Assembly (NCBI GenBank): GCA_963930775.1
Contig: OZ005689.1
Location: forward strand, 27,391,798-27,455,797
Source: Cliona cf. orientalis
Taxonomy: Eukaryota > Porifera > Demospongiae > Clionaida > Clionaidae
Length of the DNA: 64,000 nucleotides
Direction: 5' to 3'
The notes under the pieces were generated by a model that made no database searches, had not been told where the DNA came from, and worked only from the letters and a program-made list of their open reading frames with translations. Of this stretch, positions 20,962 through 31,741 are shown piece by piece (the first letter of the stretch is position 1; every line of letters begins with the position of its first letter). The translations under genes were made by a program, and so were the position numbers.

Positions 20962-22836
20962 TTATTGTTCACACTGACCACTTGTATCATAGTTTTTGGC
21001 TTTCAACCTTTTCTTTAAGCACAACGATATCATTTTCTTTTCCTTTTCGGCATTGCTTAATCTCTTTTTGGTCACTTTAGCTTCACTGAATGTGTGAACA
21101 GATTTACGTTTGAGACGCGGTCTCACACTAGACTCCACTAGAAATGTGTAAGTGACATTAGTCTCAAAATCGTTTTGTCCCTTACTCCTCAAATTCAGTA
21201 AATCATGTCTCTGCTCTGGTGTTCCTTCCTTATTAATGAAGGAATTTCTTAATGCATGTACTTTAGTGGTACTTGTGGGTGGTAATAGGGCACCAGATTG
21301 TACCTTGGCTAGCATTGATCTGATGTTGTCAACAGATTTTAAATCTGGTTTTTTTGTTGTCTGTAGGCTCGTGTTGTTTGGCTTACTTGTTGGTTGGTTC
21401 AACTGTCTTTTCAGGTTTTCAATGAGCTTTGTCCTGTGGCCAAGATACAGGGATAGTCTGTTCATATTTTCAGTGCTGGGTCTCACGATTGACGTCTTTA
21501 AATCCTTATTGATTTTCATCTCGTGAGCCTCGTCTATGGCGACGCTGTGCCCAGGACGTCCACTGAGGCTGGCCACAAACTTTCCTGATTGAAGGTGCTC
21601 TAAAATTTCTTTAGGCATAACTAACAGATCCGACAGGTGTTGCACAATGAGCTTCTGGTAGTGTGGTCTATTAAATGCAAAGAACAATGCTGCCATTTCC
21701 TTTAGGGATGCAACACGTAAATCCCACTCTTTTAACCTTACTGCTAAGTATAACGTTAGAAATACTGAGCAGTCTCGAAGAATAAACTGACCCCAGAACT
21801 TCCAATTTTCATCCTTTGATCCCTTGGAGGTCATGAACGATGCATAATCGGAGTACTCATCATATCCTTCTGGTTGTGTTGGTGTCTCGGCATTTTCGGT
21901 TTTGTACTGATGGAATATGTTGATTGTGTGGTGGTAGAGTGCCTCCCATACCTCAAATAGGAATGTGGTACTATTGGTGAAGTTTGAGCACCTACTTAAG
22001 CTTGTAAGTGTTTCTCCACGGTAACCACTGGCTGCAGCAATTTGCTTTAATCCAGCATCCCAATAAGCACTCATGAGCACTTCCTGGTAGATGCGCATTA
22101 AATGAAAATCCCCAGGGAATGTTACAAGCCAATCAAGAGCCTCCCCGTACTCGGATTTTAGCTGGATCATATGATTGTAGGTTTTCTCATCACCAGCAAC
22201 TAGCAGATACTTCGCAGCTGATCCAATCTGAAATTCTTTGTGTAGCCATGAAAGAACTTCAAGGATTGTTTCTGGATCATCTGCATTTTTGTCCAAAACC
22301 CTTAGGTAGGATACATCAGTCACTTCTGTCTCCTTGTTGAGAGTGCCTGAGCTACATGTTGTGTGTATTATGTATTCCTGTAGCCCTTGTATTACTGAGT
22401 CAGGCCTGGTTGTGTTGAGATCAAAAGCACAGTGACGATCACCTGTGTATGAAAACATCTTATGCTTAAAATTAGTCAAGGCTTTGTTTTCAACTTCCGT
22501 TAGGTGGTAACTAGTTATTTTGTGTGTTCTCAATGTGTCATAAGGTCTGGATGGTGTCATAGGAGTCAATAGTTGTACTTGATGTCCATACATTTCTGTT
22601 GCATTTCCATTCTCCTTTTCAGTCCGTGCTCGTTTCCTCTGACCCTCTATTGAATTATCATTTACCCTTCTTTTTCTGGATTTAGTGGGCTTCTCTGAAT
22701 GAGAATGAGTCATGGTAGCATTTCTGGGTTCTGGTTGAGCACTGCGTAGGGGCTCATGTGCATGTGAACTACCACTGTGTTCTAGCGATTGATCGAGAAA
22801 ACTTTGAGCGCAGTCATTGGGTTCACTGGCCTGCAC
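20962..22836 (-). CDS. DUF6589-like protein, partner of the XPG-like gene
   Basis: An open frame of 624 residues. The N-terminal ~130 residues are polar and basic (SRKRRVNDNSIEGQRKRART, a likely nuclear signal). The conserved part has KYLLVAGDEKTYNHMIQLKS near residue 215, LVTFPGDFHLMRIYQEVLM near 240, YWDAGLKQIAAASG, then FILRDCSVFLTLYLAVRLKE and FFAFNRPHYQKL, and GHSVAIDEAHEM near 420. These fit the DUF6589 pattern as I remember it (GD-x-x-T, FPGD-x-H). The function is unestablished; a transposase-like RNase H fold has not been shown here. The stop lies 40 bp before the Met of the XPG-like frame, so the two may be one gene joined by a very short intron. The listed start is GTG; the first ATG is near 22716, and a 5' exon may be missing. 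Confidence 0.65.
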   Translation of the reverse strand: MQASEPNDCAQSFLDQSLEHSGSSHAHEPLRSAQPEPRNATMTHSHSEKPTKSRKRRVNDNSIEGQRKRARTEKENGNATEMYGHQVQLLTPMTPSRPYDTLRTHKITSYHLTEVENKALTNFKHKMFSYTGDRHCAFDLNTTRPDSVIQGLQEYIIHTTCSSGTLNKETEVTDVSYLRVLDKNADDPETILEVLSWLHKEFQIGSAAKYLLVAGDEKTYNHMIQLKSEYGEALDWLVTFPGDFHLMRIYQEVLMSAYWDAGLKQIAAASGYRGETLTSLSRCSNFTNSTTFLFEVWEALYHHTINIFHQYKTENAETPTQPEGYDEYSDYASFMTSKGSKDENWKFWGQFILRDCSVFLTLYLAVRLKEWDLRVASLKEMAALFFAFNRPHYQKLIVQHLSDLLVMPKEILEHLQSGKFVASLSGRPGHSVAIDEAHEMKINKDLKTSIVRPSTENMNRLSLYLGHRTKLIENLKRQLNQPTSKPNNTSLQTTKKPDLKSVDNIRSMLAKVQSGALLPPTSTTKVHALRNSFINKEGTPEQRHDLLNLRSKGQNDFETNVTYTFLVESSVRPRLKRKSVHTFSEAKVTKKRLSNAEKEKKMISLCLKKRLKAKNYDTSGQCEQ

Positions 22837-22854
22837 ACTAGTGCTAAGCTGTTT

Positions 22855-22975
22855 GAGAGAGGGATGTATAGTGGTTGTGATTAACTCTTATCCCTAAAAA
22901 TCTTGTTTGTGTACTTTTTGGCATTGCCATCCCTACTTCATCCTTCAATTTTATTCAATTGTTTTTATACTTGTA
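22855..22975. repeat. Dispersed repeat, uninterrupted copy of 9416-9690
   Basis: gggatgtatagtggttgtga...ccctacttcatccttcaatttt matches the two flanks of the MITE at 9467-9621 and serves as its empty site. Confidence 0.7.
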
Positions 22976-22985
22976 CATAATAGTT

Positions 22986-23120
22986 GAGACACTGTCTAGG
23001 AGGTTTCTATGTGATTTAGAAGACTGAAGGACTCTATATAGAATCCCGAGCGAAGCAGAGGGTTCTATGAGAGCCCTGAGATCTTCTAAATCACATAGAA
23101 ACCGACTAAACAGTGTCTAA
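22986..23120. mobile_element. Short foldback element
   Basis: gagacactgtctaggaggtttctatgtgatttagaaga is mirrored by tcttctaaatcacatagaaaccgactaaacagtgtctaa, giving arms of about 38 bp around a 55-bp loop. Confidence 0.7.
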
Positions 23121-25079
23121 CATAGTACTAACACAGTAGAGCCACACATTACAGGATAAGTGTGTGCAGCCATGAAGCGTTGCAAACGTACGACTTCCCT
23201 TTACAAACATATTATTATAGGAAACGTTTCAAAGTGCCATAACTTTTAATTCAACGCCCTTATCAACGGGTTCCGTGTGCTCCACCGACTAGGTAGGTAG
23301 GTCAAGGGGCCTGTAAGTAAAGACTTATTTCATGGAGGGTACTCCATAGGCGACGGCAATAGTAGAAAGGTCGACATGAATATGACAAAAATTGGACTTT
23401 GACAATTTTCAACCTGAGCTACTAAAAACATGCATTGCACGACTTGTACGTTCTCGCGACATGCCTTGTTTTCGTAAATCCAATCATATTCTCATTGATA
23501 TCGCAACAAAAGTCAATAAAAGAAGTATAGGAAGAGATTATATTAAGCAACTGCATCTTTATTAAGATCTTTTTGTTCACCCACCCACACACACACACAC
23601 ACACAATCGGCTGACTGCTCGGTCGTGTTGTTTGGATTTGTCTTAGGTTTACACTCCTGGCCTAGAGTCGGTTGCACACATTCATGCTTGTTACGTGTCC
23701 TTAGTTCACCCTCCAGCTTGCCGCTTCAAATATTTAAGTAAGAGCAAAATAATGTACCCAGAAGTGCATGATGGCACAGTGTCATGATGATCGATCATGA
23801 CGTGGAATGACGCAAATGAAAAGTAGGTCAATCGAGCTCAACAAAACCAGGCCGTTTCTACGCTATCCATGCCTTCTATCAACTACAAACATACAATTTG
23901 AGCCGACGAAGGATCACCTTTTACTCGTATGACAGCGATATCTCTATGTCTCTTATCATTTGTGAGCTGTAGCGCTCATAAGTCCGGTGACCTTCGACCC
24001 GCGAGGTGTTGTGGACCTTCTCTCACCTTCTCTCTCCATCACGTGACTTCGCGTACCAGGCCCTCCCCCTTTTCTGCGTGTAACATTGAAAACGTGGGAG
24101 TGGCCTGGGGACAAGGCTAGTGATTTTTACATTTCTGGCCACATGTCCTGCTGTTTTATGCCATAATTGTTATCCTAAGGTATGAGCATGAGCAGCAAAC
24201 TTGAGTATTATTCATGAGCATTATTCCTTACCAAGTTTGACTCCTTTGCTTGCACATCCTGGCAACCTTCAAGAGTACAAATGTCTCATAACTCTAGATT
24301 TGTGCATGACTTAACTCATCTCTTCTAATGTAATCTGGGAATAGTACATACAGTACAGATCAGTGGAAAGGTAAACATTGCCCACGTGCTACCCGCATGC
24401 AACCCGCGGTATTGGATGCTAACACACGCGGACATGCTGCAGAGTACCCGCGGATAATTTGCAACTTGACCGCATCCATCTGTGTGCACCAAGAGTATAA
24501 TGTTATTCATTGCAGATGTGCCTGGTAGGGTAGATGTCCATATAAGGTAATGCCACCATAATTGCTTGTAGTGTGCTAAGGCCAGGCAAAACAAAATCTT
24601 TCATCTCTGCATTTAATGTATTTGACAACTAGTGAATGTACAATGTCATGTATTGTTATGTTGTGAGTGTTGTATATATATTAATAATACTAGGGAAATG
24701 CACAGCATTGTGGGGCAAGCCTGAGCGACAGTGATCATGCACAGTGATTTATGTTGCGCCATGCCCAACTACAAACTATATGCTAAAGGATGCACGCTCG
24801 TAGCCTGGCCTCTTTCTCTTCTGCCAACTCTGTGGCTAGTAAATTCTGTCTCTTCCAGCTTTTGAGCTGAGGCTCCAATTGATGACGAACTCCGTTTCGG
24901 TCTTGCCTCCTACCCTCTGAAGCCTCATTTCTGAGCTTTTCGCTGGTTTATGCTTTGTTCAGCGTTCATAGCGCGAGCGATCAGAGCCTGAATGTAAATT
25001 TGTAAGTTGACGTCGTTGAATTAGAGGAGCATATATACGGAATGATTGATGTTGGGCGGGGCGTAACTAAGGACACTTT
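23121..25079. other. Intergenic with old repeat remnants
   Basis: 23195-23270 resembles the gcatggcttccctatacaaac/aaagtgccataacttt part of MITE family 2. A (CA)n tract is at 23586-23605. A TE-like terminus (ggcctggggacaaggctagtg) is near 24103-24123, and a degraded tggggcaagcctgagcga terminus is at 24711. No gene recognised. Confidence 0.4.
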
Positions 25080-25567
25080 GGGCTCAATTTCCTGCTAAGG
25101 TCTAGTGTTTACTCGAATATGCGCCCATGTGTAGCTGCCCTTGAGAACGCAGCTTAAATGGCTGGTTTATGAGGACTGAACTTCGAATAGTCCATATAAG
25201 ATCGATAAATAACGTGCTAAACAGCTGGAAAACTAAGCCTAGCTAGCTTTATGCCACGTTTAAGCAGAAATCAACGATCGCACACGGCTAGCGATCTTAG
25301 CCACACCCGGGCCACTTAATAGGGCTACACTCAACGACACATGGTGAAGTATCGCTGCATCCCTTGCTCTGGAGTGGCAACCGAGCTTGAATAAGGCTGA
25401 AATCAATAGTAGTCGCTGCTACTATTCAAATTATGAAGCTAGCATGGGTAACTTACCTGGGTGCGTATAAACGCGATACTGATACCTCGAATATCGGCCC
25501 ACCCCCCAATCTTGGCCCAACGTAGGGTGCACCGCCCATGGGCCCTCTTTCGCGAGGGTACGGTATA
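25080..25567. mobile_element. MITE family 5, left-truncated copy
   Basis: From about gggctcaatttcctgctaagg to the right terminus gggccctctttcgcgagggtacgg it matches the complete copy at 26106-26637 with moderate divergence. The left terminus is absent. Confidence 0.8.
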
Positions 25568-25601
25568 TATATATATCTCATTCGCACAGTTCATACCCGT
25601 T

Positions 25602-25631
25602 TATGTGGGGCTCGCTCAGGCTCGCCCCAAT
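25602..25631. repeat. GGGCTCGCTCAGGCTCGCCCC terminal motif, solo
   Basis: tatgtggggctcgctcaggc followed by tcgccccaa is the same as the outer end of the 17214-18802 palindrome. Here it stands without the rest of the element, just past the BEN-domain coding sequence. Confidence 0.6.
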
Positions 25632-25657
25632 TATGTAAAGTTTACAGTTTTAAGTCA

Positions 25658-27135
25658 TCACTTCTTGGCTTGCTTCTCACTCTGTATCAGCTTTCTAGAA
25701 TTTTCATCAATGGCATTTTGGCAGCTGGACCAGGCCTTTTCACAAGTTTTCACCTGTCTCCAGCTGAAAGTGATTAAGCACGATCTGCTTGATCCTCTCG
25801 ATCCGATTAGGGGATAGTTGTTTTTTCCCTAGAACCCCCTTCACGTTGCTGGTCATCCTCTCTTATCTTGTGAATGCCAGTACAGCAACATTTTTTGCAA
25901 AGTTTCTTCTCGATGAGGATTGAATCCTCATGCTGACAAGCTTTTCTGCATCGGGAAACCTAGGAATAGTTTCCCGTTGAATAGGCTGATCTGGCTGAGA
26001 TGTTGGTGGGTGCCTGGCTGGAGTGGTCAGTTGGGAATTGTTACATGTAGAGGGTCCAGGCTGCAGAGTAAACCCTTAGATACATGTAAATGAAAAATAC
26101 ATATACCGTACCCTCGCGAAAGAGGGCCCACTACGGAATGTCGGCCCACCCCCCACTTTGAGCTCAATTTCCTGCTAAGGTCTAGTATTTACTCGAATAT
26201 GCGCCCATGTGTAGCTGCCCTTGAAATCGTAGCTCAAATGGCCGGTTTATAAGGACTGAACCTCGAATAATCTATATAAAATCGATAAGTAACCTGCTAA
26301 ACAGCCGTAATACTAAGCCTAACCAGCTCTACGCCACGTTTCAGCACAAATGGACGATCGTGCACGGCTAGCTATTGTAACCACGCCCACTTAGAACGGC
26401 TGCTGTCAGCAACACATGGTGAAGTATCGTGGCCTCCCTTGCTCTGGATTGGTAAGCGTGCTTGAATAAGGCTGAAATCAATAGTAGCCGCTCAAATTAT
26501 GAAGATAGCGTGGGTAACTTACCTGGGCGCTCTTTCGTGACTAAATGCGATACTGATACCTCGAATATCGGCCCATCCCCCAATCTTGGCCCAATGTAAG
26601 GTGCACCGCCCATGGGCCCTCTTTCGCGAGGGTACGGTAATATACTACTTACACAATCAGAAGGCCTTTGAGAAAGAGAGTCCTGCTGAGGTGGAGGAGA
26701 AAGCCTAATAGGAGTTGTCAGCTGAGAGTAGGAAGGAGTATGGCATGGTAACATATACATGTATGTACATGTACATGACAGTTTCAGATGTAAGAAGTAC
26801 TACTTACATGATCAGTAGAAGGATGCTGAGCATCTTGGAAGAGTGGGTCCTGGTGAGATGGAGGAGAGTGCCTGATAGTTGTTCTCTGAGAGTGGTTAGA
26901 AGTTCCTGGCTAAGGAGCAAAGTAGGATAAAAAATATAGTTTGAATTATACATGTACATGTACTACTTACACAATCAGTAGGCTGCTGAGTAACTGGTTC
27001 TTGTTCCTGTGGAACATCATCTGAGGACTTGGAGGGCTGGGAGCTGCTCGGCTGGGATCCACCTTCCACCGAGGGAGTGTTAGACTTTGGCTTAGATCGA
27101 GGGATTTTGGGCTTGGATGGTGAGCCCAGTTCCAT
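25658..27135 (-). pseudogene. BEN-domain gene with serially duplicated exons, broken in the last exon
   Basis: Four exons with GT..AG borders, all phase 0: 27135-26971, 26909-26808, 26721-26653 and 26060 onward. Exon 1 starts at an ATG (MELGSPSKPKIPRS). Exons 2-4 each open with a TT-x-I/A-R-x-(S/P)-PP-x-x-Q-x-D pattern, and exons 1 and 3 end in P(T/S)DC, suggesting exon duplication of a Pro/Ser/Gln-rich linker. Exon 4 leads into a BEN-like domain: NFAKNVAVLAFTR, then NVKGVLGKKQLSPNRIERIK, then AWSSCQNAIDENSRKL. BEN domains bind DNA and chromatin partners. Two lesions are seen: an in-frame TAA at 25863-25865 and a one-base frame change near 25745. A family-5 MITE occupies the last intron. Regulation not visible. 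Confidence 0.75.
26106..26637. mobile_element. MITE family 5, complete copy with TA target
   Basis: 532 bp with inverted ends ccgtaccctcgcgaaagagg and cctctttcgcgagggtacgg, flanked by TA. It lies inside the third intron of the BEN-domain gene. Non-coding. Tc1/mariner-type target. Confidence 0.88.
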
Positions 27136-27254
27136 TACAATCTTATCATGTGTAGTGGACAGCTAGTCTACACACTACTAATATTGAAATGAATCGATTG
27201 CTGTCCATTTCTTTGATCGAGAGTTCATCAGGAGGCGAAGAAGGCAGTGGTGAT

Positions 27255-27465
27255 CAGCATATGTCGAGAGAACTTTTAAACAAAGCGTTTTCAACGAAAT
27301 TCACACAATACATGCGTTGAGATTGCCGTGGAAAGCCTAACAGCACCTTGTTTTCAACGTATAAACCAAGTATGTGGCAGTTAGATAGGTAACAGACACA
27401 CAGACAGACACGCAGAACGACTACCGTAACCCTTTCGGCGCATGCGCACCAAGGGTTAATTATTT
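27255..27465. repeat. Repeat family 3, copy 3
   Basis: It contains aaagcgttttcaacgaaatt, caccttgttttcaacgtataaaccaagtatgtggcagttag and the hairpin end cagaacgactaccgtaaccctttcggcgcatgcgcaccaagggtta. Confidence 0.7.
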
Positions 27466-27666
27466 GCATAAATTTAAAAAAGGGACAGAACATCGATATG
27501 TCCTTGCAAACACGAGTACACTATATAATGTATATCAAAGAAAATGCACCCAATTTTATTATAGTCCAATATTAGGCGTCACTGGTGTGAGAGGTTGACT
27601 GTGCATATCCTCATGAAAATGTTAATATTCCATCATGTTTGCCCGATGTAAGATTCTATATCTCTT

Positions 27667-27685
27667 GGGGGGGGGGGGGGGGGGG
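27667..27685 (+). repeat. Poly-G run (19 G)
   Basis: Uninterrupted guanine tract, one of several in the window. Confidence 0.9.
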
Positions 27686-27984
27686 AAGCACCTCAAAGCA
27701 CCTATAATGTAGGAAAAAAAACTGGGGAAGCTGACCCAGACCTGCCTAGAAGGCAGTAGATCTTACATGCATGCAGTCATGCTTTATATGTCTGATATAC
27801 ATGTATAATTATAGTATCCTGAATTTATACAAAGAGCAGAGCATTTAACCTCTTAAATATTCACATTGCTGCTGGGCCTATACTGATTCCTGCCCGTATG
27901 TGAACTTTTAGCGGACGCTTTGGTCTTGGCTTGTTTGTTTCACAGAACAATGAGATTCCGCCTGAATGGAGTACTCGTCCATGA

Positions 27985-28290
27985 AGATTATTCAGGGCGA
28001 GCCTGAGCGAGCCCTGAATACACGAGAGACAGGAAGCGATTTTATTATATATATATACAACGAAAAATATTTTTCAGAGCGACAAATTTCTTATATAGTC
28101 CGTGTCATTACATGAGGGCATGGATACGCGTCTTGGAAGTGCCCGGTTGCTATGAACGCGTGGCCCGGACGGAAAGAAAGTCCGCACTACAAAGGTTCAG
28201 GATTGGTCAGAACTGTAGGGCCGTGTGGACAAAGAAGAGTGGCCTTAATGCCTCGGGCCATAGCTACAGCTAGAGACGCATTTTGTTGAT
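27985..28290. repeat. Repeat family 6 (gcgagcctgagcgagccc end, cgaaaaatatttttc core)
   Basis: It starts attcagggcgagcctgagcg...ccctgaatacacgagagaca and carries acaacgaaaaatatttttca and ggattggtcagaa, which recur in reverse order in 40090-40470 and 49390-49770. The composite layout suggests a dispersed element family sharing the palindrome's terminal motif. Confidence 0.6.
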
Positions 28291-28558
28291 CAAACGATCG
28301 GCGCGAAAGCATTCGACCATGCATCTGCCAGTAATTGGGGTGCATGAGATGCATGGTAGAATGCATCCCAATTACTGGCAGATAACTATTTTGTTGGTAG
28401 TTGACCTCAGTTCATCATTGGCCTACTTTATGATGACCCAACCCCTTCCCATAGCCGGCAAATTGCCTATAAAAATTTTGGTTGCTAAGCAGCTATTAAC
28501 AAATACTGTTATTAAATACATGATCATGCATGCTATAGCCACATTATCCCATGGTTGT
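28291..28558. other. Intergenic before tandem array
   Basis: It contains a short inverted repeat: tgcatctgccagtaattggg (28319) and its inverse near 28362-28383. No gene. Confidence 0.4.
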
Positions 28559-29358
28559 GACATTAAACATACTTGTAATTACTGTAACACATTTTCAAAC
28601 AAAAACAATTCAGCTGTTTATTATACATGCAAATGGCGAAGTTTAACATAGTTAGTTCTGCGAATATTTGGCTATGATTGTCCTCGGTGTCTGGATCCTT
28701 CCAGGGATTCCAGCAGTAAAGCTTTTTGTTATCGTCGTCAAAATATGACGATACTCGTGCTCAATCTTTTCCTTTTTCTCAGCTCCTGGACTCTTCAAAT
28801 CGGTTGCTAGCTTACGTGGTGATTCACTCCAGGGAGGCACTTCAGTCATGGCAAAGGCTGACTGGTATATACACGTTATACGTACTAGCCTCATTGCCAT
28901 AGTATGTAATCGTACCAAGTGTTGGGTTCAGTTGCTGACGAGAGCACCGTAGCTTGTCACATGCATCAAGGATGGTAGGAATATCTTCTTCATACACACC
29001 AGCTTCCTTTAATGAAGAGGCATTCATGTACACATTAGCTTCTTCTAGCATTTCAGTGTTAGCTTAACTGGAATTTTTATTAAACTAAACACAGAACTCC
29101 AGGTTATATCCGAGTCGCTGCCACAGATCTTGAGGTGGGGTCGTCCTTGCTGTCAATTGAATCTTGCATCATGTACCGTACAATTCTTTGATCTGCAGAA
29201 TGATCCTCGTCAAGCAAGTCTGTGAATTGGTTACGACCACAATAATTACCACCATAATCATAACCAATGTCACTATAATAAAAATCCAGATCCTTGCTGT
29301 GTGGGAAGTATGGGAACAAAGACTTATACTCGTCACTTTGCACGACAGGTTGAACAGT
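28559..29358 (-). repeat. Tandem unit 1 of the dioxygenase 3' exons (800 bp)
   Basis: It carries exon-like block A (29370-29104; KDLDFYYSDIGYDYGGNYCG) and block B (29051-28652; LEEANVYMNASSLKEAGVYE through KSPGAEKKEKIEHEYRH). Block B has the 4-bp tata insertion that shifts frame after ASTYNVY. Confidence 0.85.
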
Positions 29359-30144
29359 GACATTAAACATACTTGTAATTACTGTAACACATTTTCAAAC
29401 AAAAACAATTCAGCTATTTATTATACATGCAAATGGCGAAGCTAAACATAGTTAGTTCTGCGAATATTTGGCTATGATTGTTCTCGGTGTCTGGATCCTT
29501 CCAGGGATTCCGGTAGTAAAGCTTTTTATTATCGTCGTGAAAAATATGACGATAGTCGTGCTCAATCTTTTCCTTTTTCTCAGCTCCTGGACTCTTCAAA
29601 TCGGTTGCTGATTCACCCCAGGGAGGCACTTCAGTCATGGCAAAGGCTGACTGGTATATACACGTTATACGTACTAGCCTCATTGCCATAGTATGTAATC
29701 GTACCAAGTGTTGGGTTCAGTTGCTGACGAGAGCACCGTAGCTTGTCACATGCATCAAGGATGGTAGGAATATCTTCACACACACCAGCTTCCTTTAATG
29801 AAGATGCATTCATGTACACATTAGCTTCTTCTAGCATTTCAGTGTTAGCTTAACTGGAATTTTGATTAAACTAAACACAGAACTCCAGGTTATATCTGAG
29901 TCGCTGCCACAGATCTTGAGGTGGGGTCATCCTTGCTGTCAATGGAATCTTGCATCATGTACCGTACAATTCTTTGATCTGCAGAATGATCCTCGTCAAG
30001 CAAGTCTGTGAATTGGTTACGACCACAATAATTACCACCATAATCATAACCAATGTCACTATAATGAAAATCCAGATCCTTGCTGTGTGGGAAGTATGGG
30101 AACAAAGACTTATACTCGTCACTTTGCACGACAGGTTGAACAGT
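29359..30144 (-). repeat. Tandem unit 2 (786 bp)
   Basis: Nearly identical to the other units. It lacks about 12 bp (agcttacgtggt in unit 4) in block B and has a shorter VCEDIP in place of VYEEDIP. It carries the same 4-bp frameshift. Confidence 0.85.
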
Positions 30145-30941
30145 GACATTAAACATACTTGTAATTACTGTAACACATTTTCAAACAAAAACAATTCAGC
30201 TATTTATTATACATGCAAATGGCGAAGTTAAACATAGTTCTGCGAATATTTGGCTATGATTGTTCTCGGTGTCTGGATCCTTCCAGGGATTCCAGCAGTA
30301 AAGCTTTTTGTTACCGTCATCAAAAATATGACGATAGTCGTGCTCAATCTTTTCCTTTTTCTCAGCTCCTGGACTCTTCAAATCGGTTGCTAGCTTACAT
30401 GGTGATTCACCCCAGGGAGGCACTTCAGTCATGGCAAAGGCTGACTGGTATATACACGTTATACGTACTAGCCTCATTGCCATAGTATGTAATCGCACCA
30501 AGTGTTGGGTTCAGTTGCTGACGAGAGCACCGTAGCTTGTCACATGCATCAAGGATGGTAGGAATATCTTCTTCATACACACCAGCTTCCTTTAATGAAG
30601 ATGCATTCATGTACACGTTAGCTTCTTCTAGCATTTCAGTGTTAGCTTAACTGGAATTTTGATTAAACTAAACACAGAACTCCAGGTTATATCCGAGTCG
30701 CTGCCACAGATCTTGAGGTGGGGTCGTCCTTGCTGTCAATTGAATCTTGCATCATGTACCGTACAATTCTTTGATCTGCAGAATGATCCTCGTCAAGCAA
30801 GTCTGTGAATTGGTTACGACCACAATAATTACCACCATAATCATAACCAATGTCACTATAATAAAAATCCAGATCCTTGCTGTGTGGGAAGTATGGGAAC
30901 AAAGACTTAAACTTGTCACTTTGCACGACAGGTTGAACAGT
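30145..30941 (-). repeat. Tandem unit 3 (797 bp)
   Basis: Nearly identical to unit 1, with the same 4-bp frameshift. Small substitutions (for example DKFKS for DEYKS in block A). Confidence 0.85.
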
Positions 30942-31741
30942 GACATTAAACATACTTGTAATTACTGTAACACATTTTCAAACAAAAACAATTCAGCTGT
31001 TTATTATACATGCAAATGGCGAAGTTAAACATAGTTAGTTCTGCGAATATTTGGCTATGATTGTTCTCGGTGTCTGGATCCTTCCAGGGATTCCAGCAGT
31101 AAAGCTTTTTGTTATCGTCGTCAAAAATATGACGATAGTCGTGCTCAATCTTTTCCTTTTTCTCAGCTCCTGGACTCTTCAAATCGGTTGCTAGCTTACG
31201 TGGTGATTCACCCCAGGGAGGCACTTCAATCATGGCAAAGCCTGACTGGTACACGTTATACGTACTAGCCTCATTGCCATAGTATGTAATCGTACCAAGT
31301 GTTGGGTTCAGTTGCTGACGAGAGCACCGTAGCTTGTCACATGCATCAAGGATGGTAGGAATATCTTCTTCATACACACCAGCTTCCTTTAATGAAGAGG
31401 CATTCATGTACACATTAGCTTCTTCTAGCATTTCAGTGTTAGCTTAACTGGAATTTTGATTAAACTAAACACAGAACTCCAGGTTATATCCGAGTCGCTG
31501 CCACAGATCTTGAGGTGGGGTCGTCCTTGCTGTCAATGGAATCTTGCATCATGTACCGTACAATTCTTTGGATTGCTTTGCAGAATGATCCTCATCAAGC
31601 AAGTCTGTGAATTGGTTACAACCACAATAATTACCACCATAATCATAACCAATATCACTAAAATAAAAATCCAGATCCTTGCTGTGTGGGAAGTAGGGGA
31701 ACAAAGACTTTTACTCGTCACGTTGCAGGACAGGTTTAACA
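30942..31741 (-). repeat. Tandem unit 4, joined to the dioxygenase core (800 bp)
   Basis: Block B (31431-30946) is open for 161 codons without the tata insertion, unlike units 1-3. Block A (about 31741-31480) has an in-frame TAA in place of the Tyr codon of the other units (DE-Y-KS), plus an extra gattgctttg-like insertion. It is the most diverged copy and lies next to the catalytic exon, so it is probably the original. Confidence 0.8.

Noticed and set aside
29164..31028. Plus-strand frames repeated along the tandem array (TTTIITTIIITN..)
   Set aside because: Antisense shadows of the dioxygenase exon block A.
28559..31741. CRISPR-like or satellite array
   Set aside because: Units of about 800 bp with exon-like content; a tandem gene-segment duplication explains them better.
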